A DNA stretch of 64,000 bases from Isoetes taiwanensis (Eukaryota > Streptophyta > Lycopodiopsida > Isoetales > Isoetaceae), in NCBI GenBank assembly GCA_021234155.1, contig JAJEKV010000158.1, positions 21,318 through 85,317 of the forward strand, in the 5' to 3' direction. Each line of letters opens with the position of its first letter. Position 1 is the stretch's first letter. Both the position numbers and the translations under genes were made by a program. The notes under the pieces are model-generated. The model worked only from the letters and a program-made list of their open reading frames with translations. It had not been told where the DNA came from and made no database searches. This document shows positions 36,901-48,065 of this stretch, in pieces.

Positions 36901-37363
36901 AACATAGTGAGACTTAAAGGCCTTGGCAAAGATTTTGAATTTACAATGGCCTCTGTTCAACCCATGGATCGTGCATACCCTTTCCACCAGATTCATGCGG
37001 ACTTAGTAAGATTGGTGGTAGCTACTTTGCCAATGTTCTTCTCTGTCATACCATAAGATTTGCCAAATTCCCGCATCTGATCTAACCAAGAGTCTGTGTC
37101 CACACCAGAATGGGAAGTGCCTGAAAACTGAGCAAGTCTGTGGTTTTTCCAAATAGTAGTGATAGCGGAATCCACCGTCTTCTGGTAATCTTTCTTTCTA
37201 GACTTAGTACGATCCTTTTCCGAGGCAGTGAAATCAGAAGAGTCAGCAAAATCTGATGAGTCCGAGCTACTATTAGAAGATGAAGAATGGCGACCACGTT
37301 TAGATCGTGTCGGCGTAGGTGGAGGCACCTTGGTGACTTACACTTCTGGCGCTCTTCTGCCAT
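33913..37363 (-). pseudogene. Chromovirus gag-RNase H-integrase-chromodomain with internal deletion
   Basis: Minus-strand order: Ser-rich gag (about 37328-36496, with YTDEFMRLRLYVPGINERRA), then directly RNase H (TDHQSLQYIFTQANLNLRQ at about 36230), integrase (core with [15 protein letters not shown] and [18 protein letters not shown], so the third catalytic Glu is present), the integrase C-terminal domain (KLAPQWAGPFQIIERIGPQA) and a chromodomain (ILQYLVKWKHLPTEDATWV, ending 33913). Protease and most of RT are missing, with the break near 36490. Several stops and frameshifts occur. A retroposon splits the integrase end from the chromodomain. It is inactive but of the same broad group as the element at 15 kb. 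Confidence 0.87.
34119..34805 (-). mobile_element. Poly(A) retroposon with 14-bp target duplication
   Basis: The target duplication GTATCAAGAATCTC is perfect at 34105-34118 and 34806-34819. The insert ends on minus in poly(A) (poly-T at 34119-34137), so it was mobilised by LINE machinery. It contains a 129-codon frame at 34352-34741 (minus) with an acidic stretch DDSDNEESNLQGMEDEE and a C-terminal helical part. I do not recognise it as LINE ORF2. It may be a truncated LINE, a SINE-like element or a retroposed host transcript. Confidence 0.8.
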
Positions 37364-37782
37364 TCCAGGGCCTATGGGCCTTTGCAGGACATACTATTGG
37401 AGTTGCGCCATCTGGCGCTTGATAATGAGCAATTCCTGTTCTGGCATAAGGCGGCTTGGTTTTATGGGTGTCACCTACGGAGGGGGACATGCACCGTCTA
37501 AAATATCAATAAAAGCGGGATAAGCACAATATTTTCACATTGTTATAATATGATCGTGAATAAAGTAGAACGGAAAGTTACATTTAAGATAGGACCCAAA
37601 CGGCCAATAAAAATGAAATTTTATCTTATACAAGTATTCTATTGGTAACCCAAAGGGATGCAGTATCGTATCAAGATAGCTCTCCCTCACTGAGCGCACT
37701 AAATTATATTTGCGTCAAGCATGGATAATGATATCCTAATATGCCAGGGTTGGATTTATGATTAAGAGGTTAAACAAGTTGT

Positions 37783-38382
37783 TCATTGCCCCGTAAAGTT
37801 CCCACAGATGATCGTCGGAAAACTGAGAGGAATAAATCTTGTTAAATGATTCTTCAAGGCCGCCACCTCCGGAATAGTGGAGATTGCTACTTCTGCCTCA
37901 AGGTTCACTGTAACCCGCTCCCCTTGGAGTTCTTCCTTTTCCTCCTTGAGATGCTCCTTGTTATCATAGAGATCTTCACCTTCGTCGTCCTCCTCCATAG
38001 GCACAACCACATCATTGATATTACGGACGTGTGGACCCATGGCAGTAAAGGCATCCTCAAGTGAGGGACAAGAAGGACCTTGTAGTATGAGATGCCGCAA
38101 ACCTAATAAGGTCTCAACAGGTTCAAGATCTTCTGGGTGGAACCTTAGCAACTGCTGGATCTGGGGTGGATACTCAGGGGGTGAAAAATCAAGGAAATCA
38201 CCTTGACAGTACTCAGCTAGCTCATATAGAATCTCCTCTTTCTTTATACGTCGGGAATCGGCGATAACATGGTATGCCCATAGGATATCGTCGAGCAACA
38301 GATACTCTTGATTGTTGAGAAGGGTCGTCGGGAGCCCATCTAGTCCGGCGAGTTTATGGCCCTGAATTCGGTGCAGGGGCAT
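37783..38382 (-). CDS. Unrecognised acidic ORF upstream of the chromovirus gag
   Basis: A 199-codon frame with a start and no recognised domain. It is rich in Glu/Leu/Pro and has an acidic cluster VPMEEDDEGEDLYDNKEH and a hydrophobic block around TLLGLRHLILQG. Coherent-looking coding continues upstream on minus to about 38900 in a different frame (KRHQWYQDGEQWDSQVPFEL, then HPYLLQEVDLITN). This suggests a longer frameshifted protein, perhaps an extra retrotransposon ORF or leader-encoded protein of the neighbouring element. No function is proposed. Confidence 0.35.
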   Translation of the reverse strand: MPLHRIQGHKLAGLDGLPTTLLNNQEYLLLDDILWAYHVIADSRRIKKEEILYELAEYCQGDFLDFSPPEYPPQIQQLLRFHPEDLEPVETLLGLRHLILQGPSCPSLEDAFTAMGPHVRNINDVVVPMEEDDEGEDLYDNKEHLKEEKEELQGERVTVNLEAEVAISTIPEVAALKNHLTRFIPLSFPTIICGNFTGQ

Positions 38383-38963
38383 TTCGGTGGCTAGTTGCTT
38401 CCAACGGCAGAATCTGTATTGCTAATCCACTCCTCTTCTTTGGGTTCAGCAGGAATAGGCATCTTGCCTATTTCCAATAGAGTAAAGTCAGCCTCTACAT
38501 AATGGTCCATAAGAATGGCCAAGGCAAAGCGGACCTCGAAATAGGTTCGCTGATGGCTAAAATGAAGAATGGGAGCGTGCTTGGCCCGTCATTGAATGTC
38601 ACGGAGAATGTCCTCTGCATGTCGATCGTCACCTAACATCTGCATGAGGATATCTCTGTCAAGATATCGCTGAGGAGGGTCTCCATAAGGCCGACATTTT
38701 GGAACCATTTCTTGGGTATAAAACTCAAGAAATCTGCATAATCAGGGTGAGCCTCCATATTCGTGATGAGATCCACCTCCTGCAACAAATAGGGGTGGAG
38801 AAGCTCGAATGGGACCTGGGAATCCCACTGCTCTCCATCCTGGTACCACTGATGGCGCTTGGCGTAATCTATAGCAGCTTGAGAACCTATGAAACCCTAG
38901 AAAGAAGGAACCTTTTAAGAAGAGAGAACATTTGTCAATGAATATTCCTTGGGTTTCTTTTAC

Positions 38964-38966
<3 letters not shown>

Positions 38967-39062
<96 letters not shown>

Positions 39063-39063
39063 T
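38967..39063 (+). repeat. (TTA)n microsatellite
   Basis: About 32 uninterrupted TTA units, 100-150 bp from the histone H3-like fragment. Such long AT-rich trinucleotide tracts are highly variable and prone to assembly error. Confidence 0.97.
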
Positions 39064-39181
39064 TAAACTCGAGCTTTTCGTGTGGTTTGCATTAGGGAGA
39101 TAGACAGTGATACACATACAACATTGTATTAATACAAAGACTTAGGTCAGAAAAATACAAATACATTACAAAATAGGGGAT

Positions 39182-39319
39182 CTAGTTACGATCCCCGCGA
39201 ATCCGACGTGCCAAGACCAAATCCTTTGGCATAATAGTCACACCTTTAACGTGTATGGCACAAAGGTTGGCGTCGCCAAAGAGGGCGACGAGATAATCTT
39301 CTGCAGCCTCCTGTAATGC
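39182..39319 (-). pseudogene. Histone H3-like C-terminal half
   Basis: Minus frame reads [20 protein letters not shown], then [20 protein letters not shown] and a stop at 39182. This is the alpha2-loop2-alpha3 part of an H3 fold. EAAEDYLV (Asp where replicative H3 has Ala/Ser-Tyr context) is typical of centromeric H3, while TIMPKD.LARRIRG is H3-like. The block starts with ALQ preceded by unrelated sequence; CATTACAG|GAGGCT is also a possible splice acceptor at the intron site known in H3 variant genes. Substitutions at usually fixed residues (AKR to VKG) suggest decay or a very divergent variant. The matching N-terminal half is 8.7 kb away on the same strand. Confidence 0.8.
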
Positions 39320-39352
39320 AGAATTACAATACATGTACAAAATTAACACCAT

Positions 39353-39415
39353 TAAGTACATTCCCTCAAACCTTATAGTATTTTGCAAATCTCAATATAC
39401 AGTATACAAAAATTT
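39353..39415 (-). repeat. Right arm of the 6.3-kb-spaced inverted repeat
   Basis: Reverse complement of the sequence at 33043-33100, with ACCTTATAGTATTTTGCAAA as the shared core. It lies about 35 bp beyond the H3 C-terminal fragment. Confidence 0.75.
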
Positions 39416-39419
39416 GTAC

Positions 39420-40700
39420 AAGCATACCCCACAAACGAGGATCGCTATGTACGGTCCAGATCGAGGAATAAAGGGCAAATATGCCTATCTGACAGCTCTC
39501 GCTGCCCTACATAACCCCCCGTGTGAATATGCACCCAAACCAAAGGGGGTTTTAGGGGGATGTTAATTTAAATGTGTTGGATGCAATGGTTTATGTTAAA
39601 TAATGTTGATTGTAGTGATGTGTTGGTTGTTAATGTGCTATATGTTTATATTAATAAAAAAAATTTGGGCCCTTCGGGCCGTAATAAAGGCGTTTGGGCA
39701 CTAAGGATGGCATAACTTCACGTACTATTTTTACAAACACTTATGCATGTAATAACATTAGAAATACTTGTGCAATGGTTTAAGTTAATATGAATGGTAG
39801 TTGTTGGTTGCTATATTAAAAAAAAAAATTCAGGCCCTTAGGGAAAACATCTAGTTCCATACAAAGCGTTCAACGAATGGGAGGAAATGGCTTATCATAG
39901 GGTGGATCTAAAAATGACCCCAAGAGCAATGCACAGTGTTTTCCCATTGCATGCATTAAGAGCAAAGAATGACTTATCATATTCGGTAGATCTAAACAGC
40001 CCCAAGAGCATTGTGCCTACAGAAATCATGTGAAGATCTTTCACCAATAGCCCACATAATACAACTCATAGACAAGAAGCAAAGTTCATTGTAAATATAC
40101 CATTTTGATATCTTCTGTGTTTCTTGCATATGATAATGAAACAAAATAAACATTATTCCGCAAACCCATGTCAAAATTATCTGCATGGAATGTATATATG
40201 ATTAACTAAATTTAGAAGCACTTAATAATGCATTATAAGAAAACTAATGTTTTCCAACTAAGAGAAAGAACACAAAGATAGATAAAGTACAGCTTTAAAA
40301 CAACGTGCATTTTCTTGTAAGCAAGTTAAAGTGCAGCAATTCAAGTCTTTATATGATGCATGTAACATCTTCCAACCTTTTTGTCGTCTTCAGTTAATGT
40401 TGGTAGGCATACAGACTTGTGTAGGATGAACTTGAATAGATTCCATGTGAGCGTTGCCTTTGTTTTTTGCCTTGCAAATGACATCCTTGCATGTTATCCA
40501 AAAACCCCGCACAATTATATAGGGGCTAAGTCCAAATTATTGCTAAATTAACCTGGTCCAAGTAATACTAAAACAAATTATTGACAGTTATTTACATACC
40601 CTTGCCACCAGATGCCGCAATTACAATTCATTTTACCCTTTTGAAAAGCTGATGTTGCATAAGATCAGAGCAGTATTTGAGAACAATAGTGACCTCAGAA
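39420..40700. other. Intergenic, AT-rich
   Basis: No gene. Two diverged copies of a segment of about 70 bp (GTGTTGGTTG...AAAAAAA...GGCCCTT(C/A)GGG) occur at 39620 and 39793. A short palindrome GGGCCCTTCGGGCC is at 39668. Confidence 0.4.
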
Positions 40701-40704
40701 ATAC

Positions 40705-40855
40705 GTGCGATTTATCTGCGTTTTGAGATTAGCAGATAAATCCTCTTCTTGAGGCTAGTTGAGAGAGAGTCCCCCTTGGAGTATTTATAGCCTTGTTGTA
40801 TTCCTCTCATTTCATCAGCCGTCTTTGAGCCTCCCCCTTTGTAGTCGCTTGCCCC
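40705..40855 (+). repeat. 151-bp direct repeat, left copy
   Basis: Near-identical to 46073-46223. It starts with a stem GATTTATCTGC/GCAGATAAATC separated by about 12 bases, and contains a TATA-like GTATTTATAGCC and a pyrimidine-rich end. The arrangement resembles the promoter part of a short LTR, but no target duplication was found. A short open frame MAASPASVSGSSSYDDVV starts at 40965 downstream. Confidence 0.85.
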
Positions 40856-41870
40856 TGTCGTCACTTGTTCGAGTTTGTGAAGCATGTGCATTTGAGCGTT
40901 ACAGTTACAGTTTGCTTTCATTCTTGTGAGCTCCAGCTTGTCGATTGAAGATTTCGCCTTTCTTATGGCGGCCTCTCCAGCTAGTGTTTCTGGCAGTTCG
41001 TCTTATGACGACGTCGTTTGCATGCTGGTGTCTGGTTGCCGCTACGCTTGTTTTCTGCTTGGTTTATTCCGTGATATCCTGTAGTTAGGTTAGATGGCAT
41101 GTGGATGTTTTGGCTTAATTATCGTCTTTGCTCGTTGTTTAGGTCGTTGCCATAGCCTGGCGCTCTATGGAGCTATCTTGCAATGGTCAGGTATGCTGGT
41201 CGGTCTGGATTTTGTCTCACTGTTCGTCACGTTGTGGTTTAGGGATTTCCTGGAGTATTTTCATGTATTTTCTTCTTCTTGTTCGATTTATTTCCTATTC
41301 TTGGTCGGTGCTCCTGGTCTTGTGCCTCAGAATTTCTCTCTCTCTTCTCAAACTCTGCCTGTTGTCAATCGTGAGTCCCTTTTAGTAATCGGGAGAGTGT
41401 CTAGTGGTCGCTTCATGGACAAATGGTTTTGCGTTTTGATCCCTTGCATCTGTTGCCCTGGCCGAACTAGCTGTGCGGTGGTCGTTCTTGTTCATTCCTA
41501 GTTCATCATTCTTTTCAGGTTATCTTCTCGGTTTAACTAAGATGGATATGGATTGTAGACATGTTTTGTGCATTCGGTGTGCTTATGTTCTGCTGCAGCT
41601 TTGCATGCCCGGGGAGTCCCGTTTGGTCCTGTAACTCTGTCCTGATCGGTCCTGTAACTCTGTTGTATTTGGCCTGCATCTTCAACTTCCTGGATTGTGC
41701 ACAGAGCTCATGGTCCCATATATTTTTTGAAGCCGGCAACCTTGTGCATGGCTGGCCTCCTGGATTGTCTTGTTCTACAGGGTTTATGGTCATCTTGTTT
41801 GTTTGTGGATTGTTCCAGTCTTTCCTTGTTGGTGTACCTTTAATTTCATTAGGCGGAGCTATGTTGGCAC

Positions 41871-41958
41871 TGCAGAGAAGTGCGCCAGTCTTTGCAAGGT
41901 ACGTTTTGCTATGCTGCAGAGAAGTGCGCCAGTCTTTGCAAGGTACGTTTTGCTATGC
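41871..41958 (+). repeat. Perfect 44-bp tandem duplication
   Basis: The unit begins TGCAGAGAAGTGCGCCAGTC and repeats at 41915 without mismatch, so it is recent compared with the surrounding diverged repeats. Confidence 0.93.
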
Positions 41959-42880
41959 TGGAGTCATCTGGAATTTCAATCAACGATTATTTCCTCGCGC
42001 GAATTCACCGAGTTGCATTGGATAGCAATTGCCATGCTGGAATGAAGTATGATAGCATATCACTGTATATTGCGTTGCCTTGAAGTCCTCAGGCCTACCC
42101 TTGTTCTTTGGTTGCCTAGTTTGTCTTAGCTACATTTGTTGTTTGGCAGGTTTCCCTTCTTGTAGGTTTCTCTTCTTGGGCCTGATCATAGCTTCGCTAA
42201 TCTTTCACGTCTCTATGATCTTCAGTTTAGATATTGATTAAGGCTCTGGATTCCGTTGGTGCTCATACCACTGTTGCCTTGTGCACCATATGTTGGTTTA
42301 GTTCCTAGTGTTTTAGTTGCCTCATGTACTTAATTTTTGGCCTCTTTGGTTGTCGCATCTCTTGCCGCAGCTTGCATACCTTTGAGTTGTATATTTATGA
42401 TCTAATGTTGCAGGTTATTGCAGATCTTATAGAATAGCGAACATTGCTTGAGTTGCATTTATCTTACGGGTCAGCCTTGTAACAAGACTTAGGCATGTTT
42501 TGCTTCTTTGCTTGAAGCGTTATACACCTTTCAAGTAGCTCATAGATATGTTCTCCTTTGTTTTGTTGTTGCGGATGTGGCTGAGCTGGATCCAACAGTT
42601 TAAATGTCTATTGAGGTTCTTTATCTGGTTGATCTGCTAACTTGACATTTTCTCTGTACCTGATCCAGAACGTGTGCAAGTAAGTCCAATAACATTTCAT
42701 AAGATTTGAATTTGCAGCGGATTTCTGAATTGTACAGCAGCAGCAACTTGCGACTGATGGGCTATCTTATGAGCCATGAGCCAGTGCAATTATCCTTTGA
42801 ACCATGAACTCAATGCAATTGTTCTTTGAACCTCAAAGAGTTCATTGCAGGTGGCCTTCAGGTGGTGTTGTCTTTATAGC

Positions 42881-43118
42881 ACTGAAGCTGGCTGCCATTG
42901 TTGATTTTCTTGTTATTCTGATAGTTCACCCCTTTTGAGGTTGGCATTATTATTTTTCCTTTTGATTCTCGCAATTCATTTCCTCTTGCTCTTTCTATTA
43001 CTGAAGCTGGCTGCCATGGTTGATTTTCTTGTTATTCTTATAGTTCACTCCTTTTGAGGTTGGCTTTATTATTTTTCCTTTTGATTCTTGCAATTCATTT
43101 CCTCTTGCTCTTTCTTCT
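42881..43118 (+). repeat. 119-bp tandem duplication
   Basis: The unit starting ACTGAAGCTGGCTGCCAT recurs at 43000 with about five substitutions. It is one of several nested duplications in this block. Confidence 0.92.
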
Positions 43119-46034
43119 ACTAGTAGTACAAACCCATGCTGCATACACATGTTGGCTCTTTATGATCGTGTTATAGCCTGCTAGAACCCGTTGTATAATG
43201 CTTTCCATCTTGAACGTGTGCTTGTAAGTTTAGTTTGTGGTGCAAGCTGGATTAAGCTGTGGTATCATTGAGTAGTAGGAGATTGTGGTTGCTTGATTTT
43301 TAGGCCTTAGGGGTGGTGCTATTTGAGTTTCTTTGCTTTCCACCTTGTGCCTGTAGTTCTCATTTAAGTTAGGTTAGTGGATTATCTTTTGTCTACCTTA
43401 TTGGATTACTTCAACCTGTGCCCATAGTTCTCATTTTAAGTCTTTATTGGCAGATTATCTTTTGTCTACTTTATTGGATTACTTCAACTTTGGCCCAATT
43501 TGCTCTTAGTTATTTGTTTTTAGCTTTACTCTTTGGCAAGCCTTGGAGGTCCATGCACATGCATGGTTCATTCTTTGTTTTGTGACGGTATCTAAGGAGA
43601 TCCTTTAAGCTATTTGCTTTATTTCATTTTTTGATAAGTTCCTCTTAAAGAGTTCTTTGCTCCTTTTTATATATGTGGTCAATTGTTTCCTTCGAGTTTG
43701 TTACAATGTTTGAAATGCATCTTTAGAAAGACGCTAATCCTTTTCATAATCACTTGTGCTAGTTTAGAGTTTGTGAGAGCCATACCATCGATTTTGGTAT
43801 TTGAATGTTGGTACACCGTCAATATCGTTTCGTCAATTTCGTTAGTTTGGAACTTTAAAACTTCACAATAGTTGTCTAGCTTAGTTTCCCCCTTTCTCCT
43901 TGGAGATATGCACTTTCATGCTTTCTTACGAGGTATTGTAGGTGATATTCTAGATAGTTGAATGCCTTGTAGAATTGTTTTCTAAGGTTTGAAAGTATTG
44001 AAGGTAAGTGATGAGTTTGAGTTTACTGTGCTAGTAAAATTGTTTTTTTTGGTAAATTCTAGGTTGGATAGTTTTGAAGGTTTAAGTGTTAAGATTACCA
44101 TGCTCGTTAGGGGTAGTTGTTTTTTCTAGCAATGTTTAGAGATCTATGAGAATGCAACTTGTTGGTTGCGCTGTCAAGGTTTTTATAGAATTTAGTTTAG
44201 TTTTGTGGTGCGAATTTGCACAAGTCGTGGCATTGTTAATTACTTGTGTCCCTAGTTCCTTTTACATGTACCCTAGTGGATAAGTTAGGTTGTCACATGA
44301 CCTATTTATTTTCTGAACTTTACCTCTTTGGCGAGTTCTGGCCCTAGAGGTCTATGACCACGTGTTGTCTGTTTGAGTTATAGTTGGGAGTAATTGTGGA
44401 CTATGCCAGTTTAGCTCTTCTTATGTCTACCCTAGTCGATTAGTTAGGTTGTCATATGTTATGCTCTTTCTTATTTATTTTTGAACTTTTGCACTTTTGG
44501 CGAGTTCTGACACTAGAGGTTTATGACCACATGGTTTATTTGAGTTAGAGTTGAGACATATTTAGTTGGATTGTTTTCTAGCAATCGATCCTCTACTGAA
44601 CATTGAGGTTGTATTTACTCCTAGCCCATCCTGAGTTCTGTGAGTCTTTATTTGTGCTTGCCTTTGTTGGGAGCCAAATGTTAGTGGGTCCCCACCATTT
44701 ACGATGCGAGTTGACATCATATAATTATGCCATTGGAGACGTTGGCCTTTCCATTCCATGCATAGTTTCTTTCCATTTCTCAATGTACATGGTGTGCTCA
44801 CTTTCTTGTGAGGTTTGGTGGTTCAATGCTAGTGGTCAATATAACCTCGTAGACAAGAATGCATAGTCTTGCAATTATGACACTTCTATTGAAATGGAAA
44901 TTTGTTTTTTCGGTTTGGACAGTTCATCTCGAGAATCTACTTGGCATAGGTATTCTATATTGTGCGACGTTACTGGAGGACGTTGGTATTCTATATTGTG
45001 CGACGTTAGTGGTTGACGTCATCGCTTGACTCTGCTAGAGTGTAGGTGCGTCTTGTTCGGTCTTTTCGGCAATGTCTGTTGGATGGATTTTCCTTAGTTG
45101 CTCATAGGAAGTTGGGTTTGGGATTTTCGTAGGGGCACTTTACTTTTGAAGTTCTTTGGCTACTTAGAGTTCTTTGGCATGATGCAATAAAACTATCTAT
45201 CTATCTATCTATCTAGCTTTCTCTTGGAGAATTAAGAGTTTAGTTTTCTTTCTCATGCTCGTGTAGCCTCGTTTTTTGTTTGCCGAGTTCTTGTTTTAGT
45301 CCACTTCTCCTCGGTTTTTGTTTGCTGAGTTCTTGGTTTTAGTCCCTTCTCATTAGACCTTTCAATTCACTCTCTCTAGTTTCTCTAAAGTTGATTGTTA
45401 CATGCTTGATGCGAGAGGCATCTTCAGTTGGTGTTACTTTGTGGGGCTTTGTTGCATGAATTGCTTGGTGTTTCCATTCTTTGCATTTTGAGTTTGTGGT
45501 TTGGACACTTATTTGTACTCCCTGTATGTTTGGTTTGATGGAGCCTTTTGTTTTAGGTCCACTATTTTCTTAGTGAGTGTATATGTTATACTATTTTTTC
45601 TTAATACGGAATGAGTGAATATGCTGTGTTTGAGCCTTCGGAATTGCAATGGAGGTGGTGGTTTGGACATGTGTAGTCCCTACCCCTTGTTGATGGAGCT
45701 GTAGTTTGAGTTTTCGGCATCTGTTGATGTTCTTTTTAGTGAGCCAAGTCTCTGCGTCATGATCTTTTCTCGTTTGATGTTCTTTCCCTTGCACTTTTAT
45801 TTCATTTTTGTGAGATGCTCTAGGATTGGTTCCTTTCGGCAATGTCTTGAGTTGCTAAGCTTGGCAGGGTATCGTAATATTCCTTTTAGTATTCTTGGTT
45901 GTTTGGACATGCCCTGGTCTCTTGCTCCCTTCGCCTGCTCTTTTTCCTTGCCTTTGTGATCCCTGAGTGGTGACGTATCTTAATTCTCTTAGACATTTAG
46001 TTTTTTGTTTTTCTGCCTCTATTTTCAGCATGTT

Positions 46035-46835
46035 GTTTCATTGTATTGGTTGAGTGCAACTAGGCTCTAGAAGTGCGATTTATCTGCGTTTTGAGATTAG
46101 CAGATAAATCCGCTTCTTGAGGCTAGTTGAGAGAGAGCCCCCCTTGGAGTATTTATAGCCTTGTTGTATTCCTCTCATTTCATCAGCCGTCTTTGAGCCT
46201 CCCCCTTTGTAGTCGCTTGCCCCACCCTCCCTCCTCTCCCTTTTAGTTGTTTGCCCTGCATTATAACGTTATTGAAGTATTCTTGTAGCCAATGTCTTAG
46301 TTTCTTATGTTGATTAGCTCATTGTTTGACTTCTTGATCTTGCGAGGGTATCTTGTACAATGGGCTGGAGGCTCTCATGCCAAGCATTGTTGTGGGGCAA
46401 CTCTTATGTCTTAAATGTTGGGTTTAAGTGGGGACTATATTCAGGGCCCTTGCGCCAGGGTGGTGGACCCTCGTTGCCAAGATGTAGCGGCCCTTGTGCC
46501 ATGGTTGGGGTCTTTGTACCAGGGGTTTCTTTGTCCTTTTGCAGATTTTATGATGGATGTGGAGATTTCCTTTGCGAGTTTTGCGAGGATCTTGGCATGT
46601 TGGGGTCGTGTTGGACATTAGCAACGGAGGCCTATAAATTTTCATGAACTTATTTTGAGTTTTGGATCCTTTGTGGTACTTTGATGCCTTTTTGTATGCC
46701 CAAAAAGGCCGGTGTGCATGAGGGATTATAAGTGGAAAATTATTGTACTGCTATTTTGGAAATAAAGGGGAGGGCCACATGGCTCATTCATTCAATGTTT
46801 CATTGTATTGGTTGAGTGCAACTAGGCTCTAGAAG
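46035..46835 (+). repeat. 39-bp duplication around a 723-bp block containing the right 151-bp repeat
   Basis: GTTTCATTGTATTGGTTGAG plus TGCAACTAGGCTCTAGAAG is present perfectly at 46035-46073 and 46797-46835. The block between starts exactly with the right copy of the 151-bp repeat (46073-46223). It contains no gene; its centre repeats GCC-rich phrases (TTGCGCCAGG, TTGTGCCATGG, TTTGTACCAGG). Confidence 0.85.
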
Positions 46836-46899
46836 CATAGAAGACAGCATTCTTCATCGGAGCCTTCAAGAAGCATCAGAAGGTGCAAGCTAGATTCAA

Positions 46900-47960
46900 T
46901 CTGAATTAAAATTTCCAAGCTTGGCAGGTCTGGAGTTGAACGCCAACGAGCTTTTAACAGATACAAACAAATGGACAAATGGCTATGGAGTCAGGTGTAG
47001 AGATCGTATAACATTGAGGGCCATAAAATATGGCAAAAAAAAAGATGTTGAACTATTTTGGTATACTCCAAAACCGCATCAAACCATTGGCCGGATTATA
47101 AAATGCATCGATCCGTGAGGAAGCCGTAATCCGTTCAGGCGGCGAAGAATAGGCCCAAATCCGTGTCCCTTCGGGGCTTGAATTGTGGGGAACATCAAAG
47201 AACGAGATATGGAGGCAAAAAAAAAACCAGCAGAGACCCAAATGCAAAACCGGGCCGAGGTCCGGCGATGGAGGGACGAACAAAAACTGGCGAAAAAGGG
47301 GATGAAATGATGCGTAAAGAGAACCCGGAAGGTCAAATGGATATGGCAGAAAGGCAGAAAGAAGGAAGAAAACCCACGTTAGGGTTCTTGCATTGCCTAT
47401 CCCGCCATGGGACAATGGATAAGGTAGATTTGAAATATAATCGGCATGTTCATGATTGCTCTTGCTGTAAACAACCAAACATGCAGAGGCCCACACTTTT
47501 TGATCCCAAAGCGCCAATTCAGAGCCCATCCGAAAGCGGTAGACTTGAGCTTTCAATCTTCCCTTGGGCAGGTGAGCCAAGGTACCGAACCGTGGTGGTG
47601 CGGTCCCTCGCATTCCTCGCATCATGCTCATAGCCCGGAGCAAATGATCTAGGCCCGGGTCGAGCAAGCATCAAACCCTATCTTTGCACCATTGCAAAAT
47701 TTGCAAAGCCATTGCGGCAACGGGGCTTTCACCTTATGGTCCCACCGGACCCAACCTCTCGTCCCAATTAAGGAGTTCATCCTTTGCCTTCACGCCAATC
47801 CCCGCAAAAGAAAATAGAATCGAAGGCGAATAAAACCCTAAAATGGTTTTTTTTATGCTTGTATGTTCAGCCCCCTAAAATAAAAAAGAGGGGCTTTTGT
47901 TGTGAGCCCTTGGATGTTGGACTATTGAAAAAAAAATGCTAAATCAACGACTAAGAAATA
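46900..47960. other. Overlapping open frames on both strands, unassigned
   Basis: A 204-codon frame on minus (47053-47667) and a 156-codon frame on plus (47163-47633) overlap. The plus product is Lys/Arg/Glu-rich and ends with a HVHDCSCCKQ segment. Neither has a domain I recognise. The region is more GC-rich than its surroundings, which lengthens chance frames. Confidence 0.3.
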
Positions 47961-48065
47961 GTGCACTCTAGATGTATGCATTAGTACATCTATTCAAATA
48001 CGCCATGAAATCTTAGGAAAACCTTTGTGAAAAGCGTACAAAAACACAAAAAAAACCCCCTGTTA

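Larger units (their letters stand above)
40860..46070 (+). other. T-rich non-coding block with many local duplications
   Basis: About 5.2 kb with strong T over A bias on + and no convincing ORF. Local duplications include a perfect 44-bp tandem pair (41871-41958) and a 119-bp tandem pair (42881-43118). A unit of about 75 bp occurs twice (43340-43490), one of about 165 bp twice (44290-44550), one of about 43 bp twice (44949-45010), and a GTTTGC(C/T)GAGTTCTTG unit twice (45245-45345). A short (CTAT)n lies at 45195. It could be the internal part of a large non-autonomous element or a long intron. Confidence 0.65.

Noticed and set aside
40705-40855. SINE or tRNA-derived head
   Set aside because: GGCTAGTTGAG faintly resembles an A box, but no B box (GGTTCGANNCC) or poly(A) end follows.
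47053-47667. 204-codon minus frame as a gene
   Set aside because: An equally long frame overlaps on the other strand, no domain is visible, and the GC-rich composition explains long chance frames.
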